Origin: Gammaproteobacteria bacterium UBA1119
GTDB taxonomy: Bacteria; Pseudomonadota; Gammaproteobacteria; Pseudomonadales; Azotimanducaceae
Reading direction: 5' to 3'
Length of the DNA: 27,149 nt
NCBI GenBank assembly: GCA_002313255.1
Contig: DCBA01000021.1
Coordinates: 1 to 27,149, forward strand
How positions within the stretch are numbered: position 1 is the stretch's first letter; each line of letters begins with the position of its first letter. The position numbers and the translations under genes are program-made. Below the pieces are notes generated by a model, which worked only from the letters and a program-made list of their open reading frames with translations, was not told where the DNA came from and searched no databases. Of this stretch, positions 15,521 through 23,325 are shown piece after piece.

Positions 15521-16444
15521 TCAGTTGAGTGCGGACTTGAGCGCATCACAAGCTTTTTGCATTGCAGGTCGTGTCGCCGAAACGGTTTGCGTTTGAGCGA
15601 AAAACCCGTGGATGAATCCGTCGAATCGAATGGTTTCAACGGTCACGCCAGCTTCTGCGAGACGCGCGCCGTAGGCCTCACCTTCGTCGCGGAGGGGATC
15701 GTACTCCGCAGTCATAACCAGTGCAGGGGGCAGTCCCGAGAGGTCGTTGGCGAGAAGTGGTGATGCCCGAGGATCCATGCGTTGCTCAGCATCGGCGTAA
15801 AGATCCCAAAACCATCTCATCGAGTCTAAAGTCAACATATAGCCTTCGGCGTTTGCGATATACGACTCCGTATCGAAACGGCTTCCGTCCGTGACCGGGT
15901 AGATGAGCAGCTGGAATCGAAGGATTGGACCAGCTTCCTTTGCCATTTGCGCGACGACGGCCGATAGGTTGCCTCCAGCACTATCGCCAGCGACAGCAAG
16001 ACGATTTGAGTCGCCGCCAAAGTCCTCGACATTTTCATGGGCCCATTTTAATGCTGCAAAACAATCGTCTGCGGCGGCAGGGAATTTGTGCTCAGGAGCC
16101 AGGCGATAATCGACAGAGATTACGATTGCTTCTGCTCCTCGGCACACTTCTCGGCTTTGCGCGTCCGCGGTTACCAAATCTCCGATAACCCAACCACCAC
16201 CGTGAAACATCAGCACGATGGGAAACGGGCCATCGCCATTTGGTGTGTAAATTCGAATGGGAATGTCGCCGGCTGGACCTGGGATTTTCTGGTCGTGAAC
16301 GCTCCCGACCACCAACGCCGGATTTTCTGGTTGCATCATTCGATACATTTCTCGGCCCTGATCAACGGGCATATCGGATAAATTCGGTCCGCCGACTTCG
16401 GCCATTTGCTTCAGCAGCGTTTCGTATTCCGGGTGCAGAGGCAT
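15521..16444 (-). CDS. Alpha/beta hydrolase, hormone-sensitive lipase (HSL) family esterase
   Basis: A 307-residue carboxylesterase of the HSL (bacterial type IV) family. It shows the oxyanion motif HGGGW (81-85), nucleophile elbow GDSAGG with Ser155, Asp249 in EYDPLRDEG and His279 in DGFIHGFF. The length and order match the family exactly. No signal peptide is seen, so it is probably cytoplasmic, hydrolysing short to medium acyl esters. It diverges from the ClpP gene across 90 bases and is followed within 15 bases by the atypical SDR. An ester-cleavage step feeding the SDR is plausible but not shown. Confidence 0.95.
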   Translation of the reverse strand: MPLHPEYETLLKQMAEVGGPNLSDMPVDQGREMYRMMQPENPALVVGSVHDQKIPGPAGDIPIRIYTPNGDGPFPIVLMFHGGGWVIGDLVTADAQSREVCRGAEAIVISVDYRLAPEHKFPAAADDCFAALKWAHENVEDFGGDSNRLAVAGDSAGGNLSAVVAQMAKEAGPILRFQLLIYPVTDGSRFDTESYIANAEGYMLTLDSMRWFWDLYADAEQRMDPRASPLLANDLSGLPPALVMTAEYDPLRDEGEAYGARLAEAGVTVETIRFDGFIHGFFAQTQTVSATRPAMQKACDALKSALN

Positions 16445-16534
16445 AATGGGTATCCTTCAGGTTTCTTTGTTCGCGAAGCATAACCTTGTCCTGTGGAAAT
16501 TCGGTAACATGGCGTCCCCTGAAGGAGGCTGGCG

Positions 16535-17131
16535 ATGAGCGAATTTGGTCTGGATGACGTTGAAGAAGCGGCTGAAGCAGCGAAGAAATTCGCGTTTCTC
16601 GAAAACACGTTATTTAAAAGCCGGACGCTAACGATTTTCGGGGAGATCAACAAAGACGTCGCCCAGCGAACGGCCGAAAAACTCTTGGCTCTGTCGTACG
16701 AAAGTGGCGATCCCATCACACTGTACATTGGGTCTCCGGGAGGACACGTGGAGTCCGGGGACACGATTTTTGACATGATTCGGTTTGTCGAACCCACCGT
16801 GCGAACGGTTGGTACGGGTTGGGTAGGTAGTATTGCAACGCACATCTACTTGGCGACGGAGCGAGAGAACCGGTTTGCTTTGCCAAATACCCGATTCCTA
16901 ATCCACCAGCCCGCGGGCGGGACGGGCGGGGACGCGTCTGATATCGAAATTCAAGCGCGAGAAATCCTAAAAACGCGCGAACGCATCAACCAAATTATTG
17001 CCGATCAAACCGGTCAATCGTTGGAACGGGTTACTAAGGACACTGATCGAGATTATTGGATGAGCGTTGAAGAATCCCTGGAGTACGGCCTGGTAGGAAC
17101 GATCATCAAATCGGTTAGTGAACTGCCTTAG
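16535..17131 (+). CDS. ClpP-family serine protease subunit (stand-alone paralogue)
   Basis: A 198-residue ClpP-type peptidase. SPGG is at 67-70. The triad aligns with E. coli ClpP at a constant offset of two: Ser99 in GWVGSIATH (E. coli Ser97), His124 in FLIHQPAGG (His122) and Asp173 in TDRDYWMS (Asp171). It therefore should be active. The N-terminus (LENTLFKSRTLTIFGEIN) differs from housekeeping ClpP, and the sequence round the Ser lacks the usual QAASMG. It lacks the common neighbours tig, clpX and lon. It is thus likely a second ClpP, perhaps working with another AAA+ partner or within a mixed barrel. AGGAGG lies eight bases before the ATG. Its stop overlaps the next gene by 14 bases. Confidence 0.93.
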   Translation: MSEFGLDDVEEAAEAAKKFAFLENTLFKSRTLTIFGEINKDVAQRTAEKLLALSYESGDPITLYIGSPGGHVESGDTIFDMIRFVEPTVRTVGTGWVGSIATHIYLATERENRFALPNTRFLIHQPAGGTGGDASDIEIQAREILKTRERINQIIADQTGQSLERVTKDTDRDYWMSVEESLEYGLVGTIIKSVSELP

Positions 17132-17792
17132 ATCCCTTTTGGCTGAACTTGCGCTTACTGTTGGGGATCGAAGCGTTGGGGCGATCTATAAGGAAGTAGC
17201 CGAGCCGCTTGCGACGCTGGTGTTCGGCCATGGTGCCGGCGGCGATATGCGTCATCGGACCATGAAGGCCATTGCAGAGGCGTTCTCGAAGGTCGGTATT
17301 GCAACATTGCGTTTTAATTTCCCATTCAAGGAAGATGGGCACGCGCGAGTAGATTCGAAAGCTGTATCCGAAGCAACGGTAAAAGCGGCGGTCGAATTTG
17401 CGGCCGCAAATTATCAAACCGCATTGTTCCTGGGAGGTCACAGCTTTGGCGGCCGAATGGCATCCCACGCCATGGTTGACTACGAATTAGATGTGGACGG
17501 AATGATCTTGTGTTCGTTTCCCCTGCATCCGCGAGGAAAGCCTAGCATCACAAGAGCCGATCACCTTGCGTCCATTGGGTGTCCCTTATTGTTTTTGTCT
17601 GGGACACGTGATGCGCTTGCTGAACCCGATTTGTTGGGCTCCGTGGTCAACGCAGCGAGAGCGAAACTGCAGTGGCTTGAAACGGCCGACCACGGCTACG
17701 GCATCCTTAAACGAACACGCCGGCGCAAAGACGACGTTTTTGACGAGATGGCAAGCCACGCTAGAGACTTTGTCGTTTCAGTAACGTTGTGA
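17118..17792 (+). CDS. Small alpha/beta hydrolase (dienelactone hydrolase/Tex30-like)
   Basis: A 224-residue alpha/beta hydrolase without a large lid. It has VFGHGAGGDM near the oxyanion strand, the elbow GGHSFGGRMAS with Ser109, an Asp in SGTRDALAEP and a His in ADHGYGI. The pattern matches the KANL3/Tex30-like group of small hydrolases, whose substrates are poorly known. The GTG at 17118 was chosen, overlapping the ClpP stop by 14 bases and so implying translational coupling. A TTG at 17139 is the alternative. Coupling to a ClpP paralogue is unusual and noted separately. Confidence 0.88.
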   Translation: MNCLRSLLAELALTVGDRSVGAIYKEVAEPLATLVFGHGAGGDMRHRTMKAIAEAFSKVGIATLRFNFPFKEDGHARVDSKAVSEATVKAAVEFAAANYQTALFLGGHSFGGRMASHAMVDYELDVDGMILCSFPLHPRGKPSITRADHLASIGCPLLFLSGTRDALAEPDLLGSVVNAARAKLQWLETADHGYGILKRTRRRKDDVFDEMASHARDFVVSVTL

Positions 17793-17921
17793 TGACTCGG
17801 ACCATTCGGGTTCGTACTCGGGAACCATGACGAACATTCGTACAAAGTCCAATATGGCGTGTAAATGGAAGCTCTTTCATTCTGCTTCCCCTTCCACGTC
17901 GATCCTGAACATAATCTCCGG

Positions 17922-19040
17922 ATGACGGAACGGAAGCATATTGTCGTCGTCGGTGGTGGAATCGCGGGTCTGTCGTTGGCATCCGAACTAGCCCACGATA
18001 ACGAAGTCACAATACTAGAAGCGGAGATGCAGCCGGGTTATCACAGTACTGGGCGTTCGGCAGCCGTCTTCGTCATACCTTTTGTAAACGATGTCGTTCA
18101 CCGTTTGTCTGTGGCGAGTGAGCGGTTTTTCGTCGAACCGCCCAAAGGATTCGATCGTTTGAGTCAGCGGCTCACCAATGTGTTGGTTGCGGAAGCAGAC
18201 AACGCGGACCAAGTCACCGCTTTCCTCGATGCTTGGTCGCGACGTTGTCCCTGGCTGCAGCGAGTGACGGGTGGGGAGATTCTGGATGAAGTCCCCATCT
18301 TAAAAAAGGAAATCGTTTGCGGTGCGCGCGACGAGCGTAGCCTGGCGCTAGATGTTCATAATATTTTGGAGGGACATCGGCGTCGCCTGTTGGAGCGTAA
18401 TGGCTCCATTGAAACGCACGCACGCGTGGTCGAGATGAGCTGGCAGGCTGACCGCTGGCGCGTTGAGCTCGATAACGGCAAAGTGCGATTTGGCGATATG
18501 TTGATTAATGCGGCAGGGGCGTGGGCGACAGAAGTTGCCGAGCTAGCTGGTGCAGTTCAGGTATCTCTGCAGCCCAAGAGGCGCACTGGAATTATCGTTG
18601 ACCCCGGCGTCGACTCGACGTCATGGCCGATGATTCATGTGGCGAGCGGCGACTTATATTTCAAACCCGAAGCGTCGATGTTGATGGTGTCCCCGGCAGA
18701 TGAAACCGATTCGGCCCCTTGCGATGCACAACCCGACGAATGGGATGTGGCAGTGGGTATGGATCGGTTGAACCAGCTCGTCACGATCGACATTGATCGC
18801 CCCGAGCGGACGTGGGCAGGCCTTCGCTCGTTCGTCCCGGACAGAGCCCCCGTCATCGGCTTTGACCCTCAAGCGCCATGTTTTTTTTGGTTGGCTGCAT
18901 TTGGCGGGTTTGGTGTTCAGACTTCGCCCGCTTATAGTCGGATGGCGTCCGGGCTGATCAACGACGAGTCGTTGCCGGACGATCTAGAAGCATTGCAAGA
19001 ACTGGTCGCTCCGGATCGACCGAATTTGGATAGGGGTTAA
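17922..19040 (+). CDS. FAD-dependent oxidoreductase, DAO superfamily, D-arginine dehydrogenase (DauA)-like
   Basis: A 372-residue glycine-oxidase/D-amino-acid-oxidase-type flavoprotein. The dinucleotide motif VVVGGGIAGLS lies at about 8-17, an acidic residue ends strand 2 (ILEAE), and PGYHSTGRSAA follows. That last segment is characteristic of DauA-type dehydrogenases. A C-terminal flavin-contact region reads LRSFVPDRAPVIG and FFWLAAFGGFGVQTSP. It probably oxidises an amine or D-amino acid, passing electrons on rather than to oxygen if DauA-like. The ATG at 17922 was chosen for the family N-terminus, although the ribosome site is weak; the frame is open to 17865. It is two bases from the FAH-family gene, so the two are an operon. 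Confidence 0.9.
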   Translation: MTERKHIVVVGGGIAGLSLASELAHDNEVTILEAEMQPGYHSTGRSAAVFVIPFVNDVVHRLSVASERFFVEPPKGFDRLSQRLTNVLVAEADNADQVTAFLDAWSRRCPWLQRVTGGEILDEVPILKKEIVCGARDERSLALDVHNILEGHRRRLLERNGSIETHARVVEMSWQADRWRVELDNGKVRFGDMLINAAGAWATEVAELAGAVQVSLQPKRRTGIIVDPGVDSTSWPMIHVASGDLYFKPEASMLMVSPADETDSAPCDAQPDEWDVAVGMDRLNQLVTIDIDRPERTWAGLRSFVPDRAPVIGFDPQAPCFFWLAAFGGFGVQTSPAYSRMASGLINDESLPDDLEALQELVAPDRPNLDRG

Positions 19041-19042
19041 AG

Positions 19043-19918
19043 ATGAAACTTGTAACCTTTACGCATGGCGGTGATACCCGTATTGGCGTTGTTGTCGGTG
19101 AGTTGGTCGTTGATTTATCGAAAGCGGTGCCCGAACTTCCAACCAATATGCGAGATTTTCTTGTGGCGGGTGACGCGGCGATGACGGTCGCGCGAGAGGC
19201 ACAAACGGCTAGCGAACACGCGTTCGCGGTGGTGGATGTTGAGCTTCAATCACCGGTCATTAATCCCGGAAAAATATTAGCGATCGGACTCAACTACGCG
19301 GACCACATCGAAGAATCCGGTGCTGAGACGCCCAAAGTGCAGATGTGGTTCAACAAACAAACCACAGCGACCAACGGGCCGTATGACGACATTGCTAAGC
19401 CCAGCGTCTCTGATTTACTCGATTACGAGGGAGAGCTCGTGTTCATCGTTGGGAAACGGGCAAAACATGTTCCCAAGGACCGGGCACACGAGGTGATCGC
19501 GGGTTATTGCTGCGGTAACGATGTCAGTGTGCGCGACTGGCAGATGCGCTCACAGACCATGCAGATAGGAAAGTCGTTTGATACGCATGCGCCCTTTGGG
19601 CCTTGGATGGTTACACCAGATGAAGTAGGCGACCCGCACGACCTTGCGCTTCGTACCTACGTGAACGGTGAAAAACGCCAGGACACTAACACACAGCACA
19701 TGGTGTTTGATTGTTTTGATCAGATAGCACATCTAACCCAAGCGTTCACGCTTGAACCTGGCGACGTTATTTATACCGGCACCTCGAGCGGAGTAGCGGC
19801 AGCGCAGACCCCGCCACCGTGGTTGACAGTGGACGATCTGGTCCGCGTTGAAATCGAAAACATCGGCTATATTGAAAACAAGGTCTTTTTGGACCGGGGT
19901 GATTCAGTCGTCGAGTAG
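19043..19918 (+). CDS. Fumarylacetoacetate hydrolase family protein
   Basis: A 291-residue FAH-fold enzyme. GLNYADH (82-88) and the acidic metal site DYEGELVFIVG (Glu129, Glu131) are present, with Asp160 in GNDVSVRDWQ as the third metal ligand and TGTSSGVA near the end. Members hydrolyse or decarboxylate diketo or oxo acids with Mg2+ or Mn2+, or act as dehydratases of sugar acids. Length and metal site are typical. The start is two bases past the DauA-like stop. Co-expression with an amine or amino-acid dehydrogenase suggests handling of a keto acid product, which is inference. Confidence 0.95.
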   Translation: MKLVTFTHGGDTRIGVVVGELVVDLSKAVPELPTNMRDFLVAGDAAMTVAREAQTASEHAFAVVDVELQSPVINPGKILAIGLNYADHIEESGAETPKVQMWFNKQTTATNGPYDDIAKPSVSDLLDYEGELVFIVGKRAKHVPKDRAHEVIAGYCCGNDVSVRDWQMRSQTMQIGKSFDTHAPFGPWMVTPDEVGDPHDLALRTYVNGEKRQDTNTQHMVFDCFDQIAHLTQAFTLEPGDVIYTGTSSGVAAAQTPPPWLTVDDLVRVEIENIGYIENKVFLDRGDSVVE

Positions 19919-19948
19919 ATGGACAAAAGTAGTACCAACTCGGCAAGG

Positions 19949-20473
19949 TTAGTTCGTATCGAGGTCTAGTTTTTTGCGAACCAGAGCGTCCAGTCGAAAG
20001 ACGTGATCGTCATTGATTCGAAGATCCTTCAACGCGTCCGCCAATTTCGTGAGGTATTCGACGTTGCTTCCACTGGGGCCTTCGCTTTGACAGATCTGAT
20101 CGGCAATGGCTTCGAGCGGCGCGTCCCCAAGGAAGGCAGCGTTTTGTTGACTAGCGATGTAAACGATTCCTGCAACGCGCATGGACGGTAATTGAATCGA
20201 TACGTCGTGTCGCTTGTAGCCGTTCTTTTCGCGCTGGTCGAGATGGGCTAACACCTCTTTAGTGACTCGGAAGGCGCGGCCATGGCAACGTTTCCCTTCG
20301 CGCTCGATCAACGTCAGGACCCGACCGGGGCGGTTTTCAGTTCCTCTATGGTCGTGCGATCCCTGCCAGAAACGTCGTGACCAGTGACAGATATTCCCGG
20401 GTCTTGACTCTAGAAACGGAAAATCGGGACGCCAGATTAACGAGCCGTAACCGAAAATCCAGAAATCTTGCAC
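19949..20473 (-). CDS. Gamma-glutamylcyclotransferase, ChaC-like (glutathione-specific type)
   Basis: A 174-residue ChaC-family protein. FGYGSLIW (7-14) is the substrate-binding loop and Glu82 in REKNGYKR is the expected catalytic acid. These enzymes split glutathione into 5-oxoproline and Cys-Gly in the cytoplasm. The start is GTG at 20473, forced by the motif lying seven residues in; the ribosome site is weak. It lies nine bases past the M20 amidohydrolase, so it is probably the last gene of the SulP-ACS-M20-ChaC unit. Its length is normal for bacterial ChaC. It converges on the FAH-family gene with a 30-base gap holding no clear hairpin. Confidence 0.92.
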   Translation of the reverse strand: MQDFWIFGYGSLIWRPDFPFLESRPGNICHWSRRFWQGSHDHRGTENRPGRVLTLIEREGKRCHGRAFRVTKEVLAHLDQREKNGYKRHDVSIQLPSMRVAGIVYIASQQNAAFLGDAPLEAIADQICQSEGPSGSNVEYLTKLADALKDLRINDDHVFRLDALVRKKLDLDTN

Positions 20474-20482
20474 TCGTTTGTC

Positions 20483-21667
20483 TTAGGCAAGCCCCATCGA
20501 CACGTCGAACGCCTGTTGAGACGCTTGTTGAAGGGCTGGGTCATTCAAAAAATCAAGAGCCGTCATGGCGAGGGCCTTTGCTCCATCCAGCGCGGCATGG
20601 TCACCCATCTCGCCCCCTGCCCATTTTTCGAATTCCGGGTTATGAATGACGACGTTGGGAGGAGCGGCCGCCAGCATGGGGTGAATGGAAGGCACGCGGT
20701 GACTGACGTTGCCCATATCGGTGCTGCCAGCACCCGCGCTGCCTAGTTTCTCATAGGGAAAAAAGTCGCGGCCTAAGGCTTCAGCATTGTGTTGGAAACG
20801 TTCGGCCAAGGGCCAATTGGTATTTAGATCGAGGTAATCGACTTCTCCCCACGTGGTTTCAACATCGCTTCCGGAACCCTTCGCGCCCGCTTCAAAACAT
20901 GCTTGTACTCGGGGTTTCAATACTTCAAGTTCGTTGGCGTTGGCGGCGCGAACGTAAAACTCGCCGGATGCCCGATCGGGGACGATGTTGGGAGCTTGAC
21001 CTCCTTCTGTGATGATGCCGTGGATGCGTTCGGTGTGTTGGATGTGCTGACGCAAATTGGATATGGCTTGGTAAGCAAGGAGCAAACCATCCAGGGCGTT
21101 GACCCCGCGATGTGGCATAGCCGATGCGTGCGCCGATCGTCCCTGATAGACCGCGCGTACTTCGGCGACACAGATACACGGCATCGTCGCCAGGTTGATA
21201 CCGGCGGGGTGCATCATGATCGCTGCGTCGGTTTTATCGAAGGCCCCGTTGCGCGCCATCACTTCTTTGCCACCGCCACGCTCTTCTGCCGGTGTTCCAA
21301 GCAGTCGAACGCTACCGCGTAAGGACGCGTCTACGGATTTAAGTGCCAGGAAAGCCCCTAACGCCGAAGTTGCAATAATATTGTGCCCGCAGGCGTGGCC
21401 AATTCCGGGTAAGGCATCGTACTCGGCTAGGATGTCGATTCTTGGTCCGCTATCGGCTGAAATCTGCGCTTCGAACGCGGTTTCGAGACCGTAAACCTTC
21501 GAATTCACATGCTGTTTGTGATGTTCCAACGTACGTGTCAGAAGGGCGCTCGCCTCGTACTCTTTGAACGCAAGTTCTGGATTTGCATGAATCGCGTGCG
21601 ATACCTCTAATAACGCAGACGCATGGGTATCAACGAAGTGGGCGATGTCTTCTTTTACCTTATCCAT
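20483..21667 (-). CDS. M20 family metallopeptidase/amidohydrolase
   Basis: A 394-residue M20D-type amidohydrolase. EYDALPGIGHACGHN (82-96) carries the metal ligands Cys93 and His95 with His91 next to them. EERGGGKEVM (about 127-136) holds the general-base glutamate. IMMHPAG follows, and SAGAGSTDMGNVS carries later active-site residues. The family includes AbgB-like and N-acyl-amino-acid hydrolases, cleaving amide bonds with two metal ions. No signal peptide is visible. It lies 46 bases after the acyl-CoA synthetase and nine before ChaC. Released acyl acid could be activated by the synthetase, which is a reasonable but unproven pairing. Confidence 0.94.
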   Translation of the reverse strand: MDKVKEDIAHFVDTHASALLEVSHAIHANPELAFKEYEASALLTRTLEHHKQHVNSKVYGLETAFEAQISADSGPRIDILAEYDALPGIGHACGHNIIATSALGAFLALKSVDASLRGSVRLLGTPAEERGGGKEVMARNGAFDKTDAAIMMHPAGINLATMPCICVAEVRAVYQGRSAHASAMPHRGVNALDGLLLAYQAISNLRQHIQHTERIHGIITEGGQAPNIVPDRASGEFYVRAANANELEVLKPRVQACFEAGAKGSGSDVETTWGEVDYLDLNTNWPLAERFQHNAEALGRDFFPYEKLGSAGAGSTDMGNVSHRVPSIHPMLAAAPPNVVIHNPEFEKWAGGEMGDHAALDGAKALAMTALDFLNDPALQQASQQAFDVSMGLA

Positions 21668-21713
21668 AGATCGATCCTAATTGAATGCGTGCGCGCGAAA
21701 CGACGTCGTTGGC

Positions 21714-23267
21714 TTACACGATCCGGGAACCGGTTTTGCCCCAGTATTCGTCTTTAAGCAGTCGCTTGTACAGCTTGCCGGTGGGCAACCTCGGTAACTC
21801 AGCCCGAAAGTCGACACTTTTCGGGCACTTGTAGTGTGCAATTCTTTCTCTTGTGTAGTGGAGTAGTTCTTCCGCCAGATCTTCATCAGTCTCTATGCCC
21901 GCTGCTGGCTGAACAATCGCCTTCACTTCTTCTCCCATTTCGGCGTTGGGAACGCCGATGACTGCCACGTCGGCGACTTTGTCGTGCATGATCATGGCGT
22001 CTTCGATTTCTTGTGGATAGATGTTGACTCCGCCGGAAATGATCATAAACGTCGCGCGGTCGGTAAGGTAGAGATAGTCTTCTTCGTCGACATAGCCAAT
22101 GTCGCCGAGGGCGGTCCAGTTGGCGTGCTCGGGATGTTGCGCTTCTCGAGTCTTGTCGGGATCTTTGAGGTATTCAAACGGCATCTTCTCCAATTCGAAG
22201 TAAACGATACCGGACTCGCCAACGGGGAGTTCGGTTCCCTCTTCGTCACATATATGAATCGTCCCCAAGAGGGAACGCCCTACGGTCCCTGGATGGGCGA
22301 GCCATTCTTCCGGGCCGCAATGCGTAAATCCATTTAATTCAGTGCCACCGTAATATTCATAAATAATGGACCCCCACCAATCAAACATTTGGCGTTTGAC
22401 GTCGGGCGGGCACGGCGCAGCTGCGTGGATGGCGACTTTGTGAGATGACAGGTTAAAGCCCGAACGATCTGCTTCGGGGAGTTTGAGCATTCGTGAAAAC
22501 ATTGTTGGGACCCATTGGCTGTGGGTAACTTGGTAATCCTCAATAGCGTGTAATGCTTGTATCGGATCAAAGCGGTGCATCATTACGACGGTGCCACCCA
22601 AGGCTTGCGTACCTGACGAAAAACTAAGTGGAGCAGAATGATAGAGCGGCGCGGGCGAGAGGTAGACGACGTTTTCGTCGAACTGCCATAAGCCACTGAG
22701 AAGACCGCCAACTAAATTGTCAGCACTGGAAATTAAACCCTCTGGCAGTGGACGGAGAATTCCTTTGGGCCTCCCCGTGGTGCCAGAACTGTATAGCATG
22801 AATGTTCCCGCTGGTTCTTGCTCCAACGGTTGCGCGGGAAGGGCGTTGATACCGGCTTCATAATCTTCATAGCCGTCCAAGGAGCCGCCGACGCAGAGCC
22901 AGGTATGGCAGTTCGGAGCGTACAGAGGCAGATCTGCGGCGACTTCTGCGACCCCGGTTGAGGTGATTAACACCTGCGATTCAGAGTTCTCGACAATATA
23001 TCCGGCTTCCTCGGTTGTTAAGTAACGGTTCACCGAGGTGAAATAGAGCCCGGACCGAAGCGCTGCCCACAGCACTTCGAAATATGCCAGATTGTTTTCC
23101 ATAAAGATGGAGACGTGATCACCGGGTCTTAAACCGCGGTCCCACATCAGTTGAGCCAAACGGTTGGAACGATCGTTCAACTCACGGTACGTTATGGTCT
23201 CCCCGTTTGCGGTATCGATGGCCGCAGGTTTATCGGGAAATATCGTTGCCCAGTGCCCAGGATACAT
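21714..23267 (-). CDS. AMP-binding acyl-CoA synthetase
   Basis: A 517-residue ANL-superfamily ligase. YSSGTTGRPKG (159-169) is the phosphate-binding loop, YYGGTE (305-310) the A5 motif, GD at 388-389 and DR at 403-404 the hinge region, SGGVNIYPQEIE (411-422), and Lys498 in LPTGKLYK the adenylation lysine. All core residues are present. It activates a carboxylic acid to its CoA thioester with ATP in the cytoplasm, feeding the hydratase and thiolase chemistry coded elsewhere in the window. The substrate acid is unknown. GGAGGA precedes the ATG by six bases but lies in a potential hairpin (see 23272-23297). Confidence 0.95.
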   Translation of the reverse strand: MYPGHWATIFPDKPAAIDTANGETITYRELNDRSNRLAQLMWDRGLRPGDHVSIFMENNLAYFEVLWAALRSGLYFTSVNRYLTTEEAGYIVENSESQVLITSTGVAEVAADLPLYAPNCHTWLCVGGSLDGYEDYEAGINALPAQPLEQEPAGTFMLYSSGTTGRPKGILRPLPEGLISSADNLVGGLLSGLWQFDENVVYLSPAPLYHSAPLSFSSGTQALGGTVVMMHRFDPIQALHAIEDYQVTHSQWVPTMFSRMLKLPEADRSGFNLSSHKVAIHAAAPCPPDVKRQMFDWWGSIIYEYYGGTELNGFTHCGPEEWLAHPGTVGRSLLGTIHICDEEGTELPVGESGIVYFELEKMPFEYLKDPDKTREAQHPEHANWTALGDIGYVDEEDYLYLTDRATFMIISGGVNIYPQEIEDAMIMHDKVADVAVIGVPNAEMGEEVKAIVQPAAGIETDEDLAEELLHYTRERIAHYKCPKSVDFRAELPRLPTGKLYKRLLKDEYWGKTGSRIV

Positions 23268-23271
23268 AATC

Positions 23272-23297
23272 AGTCCTCCACCCTATTTTTGGAGGCT
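23272..23297 (-). promoter_or_regulatory. Hairpin that would sequester the acyl-CoA synthetase ribosome binding site
   Basis: The arms 23272-23280 and 23290-23297 form eight base pairs with a single bulged base at 23274 and a nine-base loop. In the minus-strand transcript the 3' arm contains the GGAGG Shine-Dalgarno core, leaving the AUG at 23267 just outside the stem. The 5' arm reads AGCCUCCA. Such a structure would reduce initiation unless opened by translation from the upstream SulP gene, by temperature or by a bound factor. Two complementary purine/pyrimidine arms may also arise by chance. Confidence 0.45.
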
Positions 23298-23325
23298 ACC
23301 AACGTGTTGTGCCGCGCGTCCACAG

